Below, piece by piece: positions 22,290 to 33,134 of a stretch of 64,000 bases of DNA. The position numbers and the translations under genes are program-made. The notes beneath the pieces are model-generated. The model had not been told where the DNA came from and did no database searches. It worked only from the letters and a program-made list of their open reading frames with translations. The stretch's first letter is position 1; each line of letters opens with the position of its first letter. The stretch comes from Lithobates sylvaticus (Eukaryota > Chordata > Amphibia > Anura > Ranidae), in NCBI GenBank assembly GCA_028564925.1, contig CM053026.1, positions 597,070,161-597,134,160 on the forward strand, in the 5' to 3' direction.

Positions 22290-23570
22290 TTTAAAAAAAG
22301 CGTAGGGGTCCCCCCAAATTCAATTACCAGGCCCTTCAGGTCTGCTATGTATATTAAGGGGAACCCCGCTTCAAATTAAAAAAAAAAAGACGTAAGGGTC
22401 CCCCTTAATATCCATACCAGACCCTTTAGATCTGGGATGGATTTTAAGGGGAACCCCGGCCAAAAAAAAAAAAATGGCGTGGGGAGACCCTTCTCCGAGC
22501 ACACAACCTGGCAGGCCGCAGGAAAAGAGGGGGGGACGAGAGCGCCCCCCTCCCACATGCCCTCAACATTGGGAGGGTGCTTTGGGGGTCTGTGACCCCT
22601 CAAAGCACCTTGTCCCCATGTTGATGAGGACAAGGGCCTCTTCCCCACAACCCTGGCCATTGGTTGTGGGAGTCTGCGGGTGGGGGGCTTATCGGAATCT
22701 GGAAGCCCCCTTTAACAAGGGGACCCCCAGATCCCGGCCCCCCCTGTGTGAAATGGTAAGGGGGTACAAAAGTACCTCTACCATTTCACCAAAAAAGTGA
22801 CAAAAATGGTAAAAATTACAGGAGACGGTCTTTGACAATTCCTTTATTAAAATCTTCTTTCATCTTCTTTCTTCTGGGTTTCTTCCTTCTTCCTTTCTTC
22901 ATCCTTCGGTTTCTTCATCTTCTCCTTCCGGCATCTTCTTCCATCTTCTTCTTCCATCTTCTTCTTCCTCCGATCCGCTTCTTCTTGCTCTGGTCTTCTC
23001 GTCCGGCATCTTCTTCCACGGCGTCGGTGTCTCTTCTTGGGCCGCTCCGCGCAATGGGAGGCTCCCGCTGTGTGAGGCTTCGCTGCGTCTGACAGCTCTT
23101 TTATAACGGAGGGTGGGGTCACCAGGTGAGAGAAGACCAGAGCAAGAAGAAGCGGATCGGAGGAAGAAGAAGATGGAAGAAGAAGATGGAAGAAGATACC
23201 GGAAGGAGAAGATGAAGAAACCGAAGGATGAAGAAAGGAAGAAGGAAGAAGACCAGAAGAAAGAAGATGAAAGAAGATTTTAATAAAGGAATTGTCAAAG
23301 ACCGTCTCCTGTCATTTTTACCATTTTTGTCACTTTTTTGGTGAAATGGTAGGGGTACCTTACCATTTCACACAAGGGGGGGGGGATCTGGGGGAATCCC
23401 CTCCAGATTCCGATAAGCCCCCCGCCAGCAGACCCTGCGTTCTGCCAGGTTGTGTGCTCAGATAAGGGTCTGGTATGGATTTTGAGGGGGACCCCACACC
23501 CCCACACCGGGGTTCCCCTAAATTTCCATCCCAGGTATGGATATTTAGGGGGACCCCTACGTCTATCGGA
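22290..23570. repeat. Frog-type repeat block built around a ~740-bp palindrome
   Basis: The left portion holds the CCAGGCCCTTCAGGTCTG...AAGGGGAACCCC phrases that recur at 32640-32730 and 63190-64000. The centre is a large palindrome (22665-23430). The right portion carries the left portion's CTGGTATGGATTTTGAGGGGGACCCC phrases in reverse. No protein is encoded; the K/E-rich and F/L-rich open frames here are mirror images produced by the palindrome. Confidence 0.7.
22665..23430. repeat. Long palindrome, arms ~300 bp, loop ~120 bp
   Basis: The left arm (CTTATCGGAATCTGG at about 22689 through GGTCTTCTCG near 23000) is complementary to the right arm (AGAAGACCAGAGC near 23129 through CCAGATTCCGATAAG near 23416). 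The middle of each arm is CTT/AAG-rich. A smaller nested palindrome (GAAATGGTA ... TACCATTTC) sits inside each arm. Arms differ by scattered substitutions and small indels. Confidence 0.85.
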
Positions 23571-23907
23571 CTTTTGCTGGCCGAATTCACGCCAGCAAAA
23601 TATTGAGAGCAGGTTCTCAATTTTTTGGTCGGAAAAAGTTTCGATCGAAAATTCCAATCGTCTGTACCAATTCCGACACGCAAAATTCCTAAGCATGCTC
23701 GGAAACAATTTGACGCATGCTCGGAAGCATTGGACTTCATTTTCTCGGCTCGTCGTTGTGTTGTACGTCACCGCGTTCTTGGTGGTCGAAAGTTCAGCGA
23801 ACTTTTGTGTAACTGTGTGTATTCAAGCCAAGCTTGAGCGGAATTCTGTCGTAAAAAACATCCAAGATTTTTCCAACGGAAAATCCACTCGTGTGTACAC
23901 GGCATTA
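23571..23907. mobile_element. GTGTGTAC-family MITE, left-truncated
   Basis: Closely follows 6950-7277 (CGGACTTTTGCTGGCCGAATTC through CGTGTGTACACGGCATTA). Its right end stands only three bases from the next copy of a related family at 23911. Confidence 0.75.
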
Positions 23908-24233
23908 CTCTTATGCCCCGTATACACAGTCGGAAATTCCGACAGAAAAAGTCTGATCGGAATATGTTGTTGGAAAATCCGATTTGTGTGTGGGCTCTAT
24001 CTGACTTTTTCCATCGAAAAAGTTTGAGAGCTGGACCTAAAATTTTCCGACAACAAAATCCGATCTGACTTTTTCCGATCGTGTGTAGAGAATTCTGACG
24101 CACAAACTGCCACGCATGCTCAGAACAAATTTGGAGACGAAAGCTATTGGCTACTGGCCTCTACGTAGTCACCTCGTTTGGAACGATCGGATTTTCCGAC
24201 AATTTTGTGCGACCGTGTGTATGCAAGACAAGT

Positions 24234-25137
24234 GTCACACACCTGGTGGTGTTGAGTCTGGATTGCAGAGGAGAGCCTCCCTTGCGGCTCCCACTCCCGG
24301 TTCCCTGGTAAGGTGACAGGAGACCCAGGAGTAAGGAGGGGCACGGGTGCCTGGCAGGATTGACAGACCGGTAGAGAGAGATCCCTGGATCTTCTCAGCG
24401 GACAAGGTAAGTACAGCAGACTGGATCAGCAAAGCAGACTGGATCAGCACAGCAGACTGGATCAGCACAGCAGACTGGATCAGCACAGCAGACTGGATCA
24501 GCACAGCAGACTGGATCAGCAAGCAGACTGGAACAGCACAGCAGACTGGATCAGCAAAGCAGACTGGATAGCACAGCAGACTGGATCAGCAAAGCAGACT
24601 GGATAGCGCAGCAGACTAGATCAGCAAAGCAGACTGGATCAGCACAGCAGACTGGATCGGCAAAGCAGACTGGAACAGCACAGCAGACTGGATCAGCAAA
24701 GCAGACTGGATAGCACAGCAGACTGGATCAGCAAAGCAGACTGGATCACTGCAGTCAGGCTGGGTAGTCAAACAGGCCGGGTCAGGTATCAGGCTGGCAG
24801 CAAGGTACAGATGGGGCAAACAGTAGAATGGTCACAGACAAGCCGAGGTCGGGTACAGGCAGAAGGCAGGAAGGTCACAGGGAAGCCGGGTCAAACACAG
24901 GTGAGAACTCAGATCAGGTATCAGGCACAGAACGCTATAGAGCAGACAGCGGGGTCCGTCTGTGACAGGCAGATTTAAATAGCCTATATGGCGCCAACAT
25001 GGGCACGCACCCGTCCTCCCGCGCGCGCTCTCGTGCGCGGGTGTGTGCGCGCATGTGCTCTTGCGCACGCGCAGTGGTACCCGCGGACGTGTGCCAGGAA
25101 ATCCAGTGCGCCAGTTACTGGCAGGATCTTCATGACA
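24234..25137. mobile_element. Unclassified insert with GTCA...TGACA ends and a minisatellite
   Basis: Identical ACAAGT hexamers at 24228-24233 and 25138-25143 look like a target duplication (5-6 bp). The ends are GTCACACACC and TTCATGACA, so only the outermost bases are inverted. The interior is a minisatellite, then GGTCAGGTATCAGGC-like phrases and a CpG/GCGC-rich patch near 25010-25080. There is no recognisable transposase. Confidence 0.65.
24405..24755. repeat. 18-bp minisatellite (AGCACAGCAGACTGGATC)
   Basis: About 19 units with variants AGCAAAGC, GGATAGC and GGAACAGC; some units are 16-17 bp. It lacks spacers, so it is not a CRISPR array. Open frames through it give a repeating six-residue peptide. 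Confidence 0.92.
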
Positions 25138-25217
25138 ACAAGTTTCGGCCAAAATCCCTTGGAAAAAATCTGATGGATTTTGTGGTCGGAATGTCCGACC
25201 GTGTGTATAAGGCATTA

Positions 25218-26210
25218 CTCTCTAGGATGTACTACAGCAAATGTGACATTTAAAAATGGGGTTGGAAAAACAGCAGCTCACTGAACCTCCCAGCAAATGG
25301 CTGTGCAGTGGGTGGGTGTCAGGACAAGTCTGATCATTATGTTGGGTTTGCATACTCTTTAAAGTTTTAAAACTGGGTTCAACCAGTTATTGCAAATTGC
25401 AGTTCGCAGTACTGCAATCAGTCTTATAAAATACAGGACTTCAACCAGTGCATGTAACCCCAAGGGTTCTCCTGATGGCTTCAGGGGTTCTTGTTAGGCA
25501 GTGATTTTATTAATGGGTAACATATTTTAATAATACTGAAACATGCTATTATAAAAGTAATTCTTAAGCTAGTAAACATTGCCCTATTCGCAGATATATA
25601 AAAAATGGCAAAATCATTTCATGGAGTGTGTCATTTATAAAATAATTGCACGATAAATGCAATAAATAGGACCGTCTGTTACATTTCAGTGGCAATTTAA
25701 ATCTCAATTAGAAACTATTAAAGTGCAAGTCAAATATATGGGGTTTTTCACTGTGCTTTGCAGGGTGCCATGAGAGTTAGACACAACAAAACAATAATCT
25801 TTCTTGATTCCCAGAATCAATTAAAATTAATTAGCATAATAATAATTACTGCTAAAGCAACAGCTGGATCCATACATGACTGAGAATAGAAAAAGTTAAG
25901 AACGGCAATCTTAATTTGGCATCTTTCATAGTATAAGTTAAAGCAACCCTTATAAAGAAATGCTTATACACTCAAAGCAAAGTATATCGAAAAAATTGGC
26001 ATATTTATAAAGAGAATGGCTGCACATTTGCCCGTCACTTGTAACCATTTGTTCTTTATTGAGAAAAGATATTTACTGAAATGACTGATATTTACTGAAG
26101 CATTCACCCTATTTGTCACAAACCACTACAAGCACAAAAAATTGAGTTGAAGCTACATCAAATGCAAAAGGATTGTCACCTTTAATTTCTGGGACTGTAC
26201 CGAAACCCTC
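25218..26210. other. AT-rich sequence, nothing recognised
   Basis: No element ends, coding motifs or tandem arrays were seen. Confidence 0.45.
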
Positions 26211-26214
26211 AGTT

Positions 26215-28600
26215 AATTTTTTAAATATAGATATTTTAACCCAGACTCTAGGAGGGACCCCAAAGATGGGGGGAGACCCATCAGACAACCTTGTGGTCCG
26301 CCAGAATTGGAAATAGAGCAGCTCAGCGTCTTGAACCTGTCTTCATATACCCTTACCAGGGAAGAAGAACAGGTTCTAGGCCTAGGTTTGAATTTTTGTC
26401 AAGTTACGGATAAATTTACTATAGTGAAAGATTTGTATCTTTTCACCAGAAAGTTAATATTTTAATATTTGGACGATAAAGATCGGACTTTTTTGAGGAT
26501 TGAGGATAAAACTGAGGTGGATCAATATAAAGGGTATACGATGGCCGACTTTAGAGCCTTACGGGATCTTATACAATTATTAAATGAAAATAAGGAGGAA
26601 GGAGAAGAGGGTTTGGATACGACCTCCCCTGTCCCCCGACTCCACTAATATTAAATCAGAAAGCGATGGGAAAAAGTTCAGACAGAAATCCCAGAAATTT
26701 CCCCCTTTAAAATCCTCTCCATGTATCTGGGCCTTTCTAACTCATGTTACCAAGGCTGTGGAGCAATTAAATCTTCCCCCCATACATGGGGGAAACCTAA
26801 ATCAGAAACGTATCAATAGTATTTAAACCATCTGATAAGGGTGGCAATGTGGTGGTTATGGATAAAGACCGATACGATGGGATGTGTAAAAAAATCTTGA
26901 CCAACAAAAATTGGTACAAATTAGTACCTGAGGGTAGTTTTGATATATTCAAGTCTGAATTTGCCAAACTGATTGCACAAACTTATAATTCTGGAGTGAT
27001 TGATAAGGAGACTTATGAGTTCTTTGTAGTGACATACCCAAAAATACCAGTCTATTACTCGTTACTGAAAATCCACAAGAATGCTACTGACCCTCCTGGG
27101 CATCCAATAATTTTGAGTATTGGGGTTTATTCTGAATCCGCAAGTAAATTCATTGACTTCTTTTTGATGTCTCATGTGACAAGCCTACCCTCTTATATAA
27201 ACGATACCCCGGATCGTTTACGTACTTTAGAGGGAGTCACCCTCCCAGAGGGAGCTACCCCCGTTGCAAATAATGTTGAGACATTGTATTCAAGTATCCC
27301 ACATGATTGCGGACTACAGACAATAAGTTAATTTCTACAAACAACGGACAAGTACCAGCGACCATTGAATCAATTCATATTGCGATTATTGGAGCACATT
27401 CTCCATAGAAATGTGTTCACATATGAGGGTTCCCACTATCTCCAGGTCCAGGGTGTGGCTATGAGAACCACATGTGCCCCCTCATATGCCTGCCTGTACC
27501 TGGGGGGGGTGGGTGCAACAACTCTTTGCAAGGGAGGACTTGTCAATGTACCTGTGCCACATTCTAACTTGGCGCTGGTTCATCAACGACATCCTCATGG
27601 TGTGGACATGGTGGTTCCCTTTTGGAATTAAATTTTTTTTTTTGGATAAGTTGTAAGATAATACTTTCAACCTCCATTTTACCCACACAATATCCAACTG
27701 TATTACTTTTTTGTCTCTCAATATTTCCATTCAGTCTGATGGCTATCTGGCCACGTCACTCTTTAGGAAAGAAACAGCAGGCGATACCATTCTAAGGGCC
27801 AATAGTTCCCATCCTACTCATTAATTTAAAGCATTCCATATGGACAATATCTGCGCATTAAGCATAATTGTTCAAGCTCACAAGATTTTGAGAGAGAGGC
27901 TTTTGCCCTCAGGGATAGATTGCTTATTCGTGGATACAGTAAAAAATGCCTGAAAAAAGCTTATCAAAAAGCATGCGGTCATCAACGTTCAGAACTCCTT
28001 TTCAAACGGAAAATACAGGATTCACAAATGGGTGATACAGTTAAATTATTCCCTATACTTACCATCATAATGTAATTAGGGAAACAATTAAAAAATGTTG
28101 GTATCTCTTGAGTACTGACAACATCATAGGGAAATACTTTAGACCCCATCTAGAAATTGTCTTTAGACGTAGTAGATCCTTAAGAGACAAATTAGTTCAT
28201 AGCAACTTTACAGAATCAGGGAATGTGCAACCTGTGTGCTAAACAACAGGGAAAGATTTAAACCACTTTACCACGTAAATTGCACCACAACAGGGGTGGT
28301 TTACTACCTTATGACCTGTACCTGCAGTGCGTTTTACGTGGGGAAAACGAAGTGTCCATTCCAAAAACACATTCATGATTATGTATATTATGTGCCCAAG
28401 TTAAATATCCCTATTGGATGTCATGTAGGCCTGAAACATAATTACAATACCTTGGCTATGAGTTTCATGGCATTAGACAATGTACGGGAGGACCCTAGAG
28501 GGAGGATTTTCATAAGTTAGTCCTACAGCGAGAAACTAGGTGGATCCATTGCATAAAGGCTTTAAGCAACGTGATTAGCTTTGCACACTTTCTTTAATAA
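26215..28600 (+). mobile_element. Penelope-like element with reverse transcriptase and GIY-YIG endonuclease
   Basis: Domains appear in the Penelope order on the plus strand. First is an N-terminal motif, NLSSYTLTREEEQVLGLGL, near 26330-26390. The reverse transcriptase region follows: KGGNVVVMDKDRYDGMCKK at about 26840-26895, VYYSLLKIHKNATDPPGHP, a motif-A-like VETLYSSIPHDCGL near 27270, and a motif-C-like FINDILMVW near 27580. The GIY-YIG nuclease comes last: GVVYYLMTCTCSAFYVGKTKCPF near 28285-28365, then a C-terminal RWIHCIKALSNV. Penelope elements use this nuclease for target cleavage and prime at exposed DNA ends. Several frame changes and substitutions in both catalytic RT motifs (aspartate to asparagine) show that the copy is inactive. 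Structural boundaries are estimates; no long flanking repeats were found. Confidence 0.88.
28236..28520 (+). pseudogene. GIY-YIG endonuclease domain of the Penelope-like element
   Basis: The open stretch encodes GVVYYLMTCTCSAFYVGKTK, where VYYL and FYVG correspond to the GIY and YIG strands, followed by a basic helix with PFQKHIHDYVYY, the usual place of the conserved arginine/histidine. It is not a stand-alone homing endonuclease because the upstream reverse transcriptase and downstream C-terminal tail are both in the expected places. Confidence 0.82.
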
Positions 28601-29841
28601 CATTTAACAATTTGTGAAATAGTTTTCTTGTTTCCTTGTTTTACCACAGTTGCCATGTTAGGCTGTACCAATGGGGTAATGTGGGGGTTCCCCTTAACCA
28701 TGAAATCATGATATTATTCAGTAATAAAAAGGCACAGGATTGACTCTGCATCATTGGGCTCTGGGTATGGGCATTTGCCCTCTTTCAACATGGTGTTTCC
28801 GAAAACGGAGGAGTGTGTGCATGTTGGTTTGCCCCGTCCCCCTCCCCTGCGCGTGGTTATGCCCAGGACATCTCGGTCCCATCACACCATGCTGGGGTGG
28901 GTGGACCCTCGTTTTCCCTCCTCTCTAATCTCTGCATACCAGGATGCCGTTTGGTGAGCAACACCAGTCTTTTATGACGTGCGATTAAGTCATGCGGCGC
29001 GCAAGCGCCATCCCAATTAAAGCTCTCAAGACCATCTTGGTTTAGGACCAATGCCAGGATATTCCATTCTGGCCACCGGTTCCTAGCTGGGATTGATTGG
29101 AGGCAATCATGGCCATTCTGTATATATTGCCTGGGGAGTCTCAGGTTCCTTCTCTCATTTCTTCATAGCCTGAGAACCGGCTGGATGATCGTTTGGCAGA
29201 ACTAAACTATTACAGGTACAAATACTTCTATAAGAGGTTTTCTTTCTCAGCATATATAATATATATTTAGTATTAAAAGCGTTATTTAAATTATGGATGG
29301 CCAGTATATCCCTCTGTTCATCTTGTGGACTGTGTCAATCTCTGCTTGAATGAGGCAGCATATTGTTGTTTCTGGGTTTTAAAGATCTGTAACCGGCATC
29401 ATCTTCCCCCTCTCTTGTGGTATGTCCTGAATTTAATATGAGAAATTTATTATGATTAAGTAATTAATTGAACTTTTAAACGGATTGAATTATAAATTAT
29501 TATCTATTATTATCATTATTGTATAGACTCTATTTGAGGAACCTAAATTAAACTTATGAAGGGGGTTTATCAATTATGTGCCCCACAGACATTTCTCACT
29601 ACCCTAGCAGTGATGACGCAAATGTTTCACCACACATTACATGCTGCAATATAGTATGTGAAATATATATGTAAATATGATACTAAAAAACATAGGTTTA
29701 GTCTTGCAATATTTGCACTAAAGGATATGATACATTATATATGCCTCTGCATATAGTGGGGCTATATCAAAATAAAACAATGATTAACCATCAATAGTTT
29801 TTTATATTGAGAAATAGCATCTCTCAGTAAAACTGCCTGAT

Positions 29842-29848
<7 letters not shown>
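28601..29848. other. Region 3' of the Penelope-like element, unassigned
   Basis: A GC-rich part (28780-29200) could be untranslated sequence or promoter of the Penelope-like family, since these elements often integrate in tandem. The remainder is AT-rich. No protein match. Confidence 0.35.

Positions 29849-29878
<30 letters not shown>
29849..29878. repeat. (TA)n microsatellite at the Tc1 insertion point
   Basis: About 15 TA dinucleotides directly precede the Tc1 element, a natural target since Tc1 elements insert at TA. Confidence 0.9.
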
Positions 29879-29881
<3 letters not shown>

Positions 29882-31508
29882 TGCCTTGCGAAAGTATTCG
29901 GCCCCCTTGAACTTTTCAACCTTTTGCCACATTTCAGGCTTCAAACATAAAGATATCAAATTTTAATTTTTTGTGAAGAATCACCAACAAGTGGGAGACA
30001 ATTGTGAAGTGGAACGAAATCTATTGGATTGTTGAAACTTTTTTAACTAATAAAAAAATGAAAAGTGGGGCGTGCAAAATTATTCGGCCACCTTGCGTTA
30101 ATACTTTGTAGAGCCACCTTTTGCTGCGATTACAGCTGCAAGTCGCTTGGGGTATGTCTCTATCAGTTTTGCACGTCGAGAGATTGAAATTCTTGCTCAT
30201 TCTTCCTTGCAAAACAGCTTGAGCTCAGTGAGGTTGGATGGAGAGCGTTTGTGAACAGCAGTTTTCAGCTCTTTCCACAGATTCTCAATTGGATTCAGGT
30301 CTGGACTTTGACTTGGCCATTCTAACACCTGGATACGTTTATTTGTGAACCATTCCTTTGTAGATTTTGCTGTATGTTTGGGATCATTGTCTTGTTGGAA
30401 GATAAATCTCCGTCCCAGTTTCAGGTCTTTTGCAGACTCCAACAGGTTTTCATCCAGAATTGTCCTGTATTTGGCTGCATCCATCTTCCCCTCAATTTTA
30501 ACTATCTTCCCTGTCCCTGCTGAAGAAAAGCAGGCCCAAACCATGATGCTGCCACCACCATGTTTGACAGTGGGGATGGTGTGTTGAGGGTGATGAGCTG
30601 TGTTGCTTTTACGCCAAACATAGTGTTTTGCATTGTGGCCAAAAAGTTCGATTTTAGTTTCATCGGACCAGAGCACCTTCTTCCACATGTTTGGTGTGTC
30701 TCCCAGGTGGCTTGTGGCAAACTTTAGAAGAGACTTTTTATGGATATCTTTGAGAAATGGCTTTCTTCTTGCCACTCTTCCATAAAGGCCAGATTTGTGC
30801 AGTGTACGACTGATTGTTGTCCTATGGACAGACTCTCCCACCTCAGCTGTAGTTCTCTGCAGTTCATCCAGAGTGATCATGGGCCTCTTGGCTGCATCTC
30901 TGATCAGTCTTCTCCTTGTCTGAGCTGAAAGTTTAGAGGGACAGCCAGGTCTTGGTAGATTTGCAGTGGTCTGATACTCCTTCCATATCAAAATGATTGC
31001 TTGCACAGTGCTTCTTGGGATGTTTAAAGCTTGGGAAATCTTTTTGTATCCAAATCCGGCTTTAAACTTCTCCACAACAGTATTACGGACCTGCCTGGTG
31101 TGTTCCTTGGTCTTCATGATGCTCTCTGCGCTTTCAACAGAACCCTGAGACTATCACAGAGCAGGTGCATTTATACAGAGACTTGATTACACACAGGTGG
31201 ATTCTATTTATCACCATCAGTCATTTAGGACAACATTGGATCATTCAGAGATCCTCGCTGAACTTCTGGAGTGAGTTTGCTGCACTGAAAGTAAAGGGGC
31301 CGAATAATTTTGGACGCACCACTTTTCAGTTTTTTATTTGCTAAAAAAGTTTAAAATATCCAATAGATTTCGTTCCACTTCACAATTGTGTCCCACTTGT
31401 TGGTGATTCTTCACAAAAAATTTAAATTTTATATCTTTATGTTTGAAGCCTGAAATGTGGCAAAAGGTTGAAAAGTTCAAGGGGGTCGAATACTTTCGCA
31501 AGGCACTG
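29879..31508 (-). mobile_element. Complete Tc1 element, 1630 bp
   Basis: The ends CAGTGCCTTGCGAAAGTATT and its complement are flanked by TA on both sides (29877-29878 and 31509-31510). Inverted repeats extend about 210 bp and are near-identical, including the GTGAAGTGGAACGAAATC block near the inner end. The single gene reads on the minus strand. Structural completeness and arm similarity suggest a comparatively recent insertion. Confidence 0.95.
30098..31117 (-). pseudogene. Tc1 transposase, full length but for one nonsense codon
   Basis: From the ATG at 31117 the protein runs 306 residues to a TGA at 30197-30199, where relatives have tryptophan (KEEW). The same frame then continues (ARISISRRAKLIETYPKRLAAVIAAK in part) to TAA at 30098-30100, giving the usual ~339-residue length. 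Residues 1-115 form the two helix-turn-helix paired-like binding domain, with a PRPGCPSK linker near 55-62. The catalytic triad is visible as D152 (SDETK), D243 (QQDNDPKHT) and E278 (NPIENLW), with exactly 34 residues between the last two: DD34E, the Tc1 class. The transposase binds the inverted repeats and moves the element by cut and paste into TA. The C-terminal truncation of about 33 residues probably inactivates this copy. Confidence 0.92.
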
Positions 31509-31510
31509 TA

Positions 31511-31835
31511 TATACACATTTGCTGGGATAAAGATATAGAATGACAATAGTCCCTAATAAACTTCCTTTTTCCAATGACTGATAAGATAAATAGTTTTCC
31601 ATATTTTTTGGATTTAAATGGATACATAGTTTTAGGTTTTTGGTCATCAATCACACACAGTTTTGAACTCATGACTGCAAATTGAATGTTAACAAATAGA
31701 AGACTGTCATTCTGACCCCGGCATTTTTCATTCTTGTCCCAATCATTTTTGGCCACTACTGTCTATTGATATGTAAACCACTTTGTTAAATCAGAAATTT
31801 GTGATCAATAACATCTATTTATATGTTTAACAATG
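31511..31835. other. AT-rich sequence, nothing recognised
   Basis: Lies between the Tc1 element and the MADF exon. It may be intron if the exon belongs to a gene reading minus. No motifs supported. Confidence 0.4.
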
Positions 31836-31841
31836 CTATAC

Positions 31842-32113
31842 CTGGGTCAAGCTGGGCTCCTCCACATCTTCTTCCTGGGTGGAAGGCCCAGGTTGGACCT
31901 CAGGAGCCTCAGCTGATGTTGAAGGAAGTGTTGAGAGCGATGGCCTGGGTTCCGTCTGGTCATACAAAAAATGCAGGCTGTTGTAGTACCACAGTCTGGG
32001 GACATATACGTCATCTGCTGATGCTCCGAATCTCTGGGAATCCTGGACTTTCTTGCGCTCCCTATTATATGTGCTCCTCAGGCTACCAATTTTGGCCTTC
32101 AAATAGGGGATGT
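31842..32113 (-). pseudogene. MADF-domain exon, probably from a PIF/Harbinger accessory gene
   Basis: The minus strand reads DIPYLKAKIGSLRSTYNRERKKV then SADDVYVPRLWYYNSLHFLYD, the second half of a MADF (Myb/SANT-like) DNA-binding domain, followed by a low-complexity tail rich in S, P and E. The exon is bounded by an AG acceptor after a pyrimidine-containing stretch (TGTATCTCACTGCAG, ending 32114) and a GT donor (CCCAG/GTATAG at 31841-31840). MADF proteins of this type are encoded beside the transposase in PIF/Harbinger elements and are also found as domesticated host genes. No transposase exon is present nearby. The upstream exon would have to lie beyond the hAT insertion starting 32151. The exon itself has no stop. 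Whether it is a live host exon or an element relic cannot be told here. Confidence 0.65.
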
Positions 32114-32150
32114 CTGCAGTGAGATACACAGGCTTCACTAATTCCAACAG

Positions 32151-33130
32151 TAGGGATGAGCCGAACACCCCACGGTTCGGTTCGCATCCAGACCATGCGA
32201 ACGGACCGAAAGTTCGAGTGAACATTCAAACACCGATAAAGTCTATGGGACTCGAACGTGAGAAATCAAAAGTGCAAATTTAAAAGGCTAATATACAATA
32301 ATGTTATTGTCCTAAAAAGGGTTTGGGGACACGGGTCCTGCCCCGGGGACATGTATCAATGCAAAAGAAAGTTTTAAAAACGTCAGTTTTTACGGGAGCA
32401 ATGATTTTACTGATGCTTAAAGTGAAAAAATAAAAGTGAAATATTTCTTTAAATATTGTACCTGGGGGTGTCTATAGTATGCCTGTAAAGTGGCACGTGT
32501 TTCCCATGTTTAGAACAGTCCCTGCACAAAATGACATTTCTAAAGGAATAAAAGTAATTTAAAACTACTTGCGGCTGCAATGTAATGTCGGGTCTCGGTA
32601 ATATGGACGGAAATTATTGAGAAAAACGGCATGGGTAACCCCCCAGCCCATTACCAGGCCCTTTGGGTCTTGTATAAATATTAAGGGGAACCCCACACCC
32701 AAATTAAAAAAAGAAAAGGTGTGGGGCCCCAGGCCTTATATACTCTGAACAGCAGTATACAGGCGGTCCAAACAAGACAGGGACTGTAGGTTTGTTCTTA
32801 AGTTGAATCTGTTTGTAATTTGGAACAGGTATATTTTTTAAGTGTAGCTTACTCATGGTGGGCACAGGAACGGGCCTTGCTGTGAAATATTAGATCAAAA
32901 ATTATAATTACACGCCCCTGTTGAACAGGGGCAAACAAATTGGGTCTTAGGCAGTGGTGGTGGTGCCACAACACTGTAACCCCTCACAGATACTCTAGTT
33001 GAGCGCAGGAACGAGCCCTGCTGCAAAATATTACAGCAAAAATTGTAATTACACGCCCCTGTTAAACAGGGGCAGAAAAATTGCGCTTTAGGCACTGGTG
33101 GTGGTGCCCAGAACCAAAAATGTTCTTAGA
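32151..33130. mobile_element. hAT-type non-autonomous element, TAGGGATGAGC family, right end missing
   Basis: It opens TAGGGATGAGCCGAACACCC with GGTTCGGTTCGC subterminal palindromes. The body includes the CCAGGCCCTTTGGGTC...AAGGGGAACCCC phrase shared with 22290 and 63190. Two ~125-bp tandem units (about 32865-32990 and 32991-33110) each contain TTACACGCCCCTGTT and GGCAGTGGTGGTGGTGCC. No matching right terminus was found before the LINE at 33135. Confidence 0.6.
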
Positions 33131-33134
33131 AGCT

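Larger units (their letters stand above)
23911..25217. mobile_element. TTATGCC-family MITE split by a 904-bp insertion
   Basis: The ends TTATGCCCCGTATACACAGTC and GTCCGACCGTGTGTATAAGGCATTA, and the interior order, match the uninterrupted copy at 55327-55756. The insertion at 24234-25137 falls at the GCAAGACAAGT position, and the host sequence resumes at ACAAGTTTCGGCC. Confidence 0.8.

Noticed and set aside
22832-23122. Lysine/glutamate-rich and phenylalanine/leucine-rich proteins
   Set aside because: Mirror-image frames generated by the long palindrome; no conserved domain.
24405-24755. 18-bp repeats as a CRISPR array
   Set aside because: No spacers; it is a simple minisatellite with variant units.
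28236-28520. Stand-alone homing endonuclease or group I intron
   Set aside because: The GIY-YIG domain sits directly after a Penelope-type reverse transcriptase in the family's usual order.
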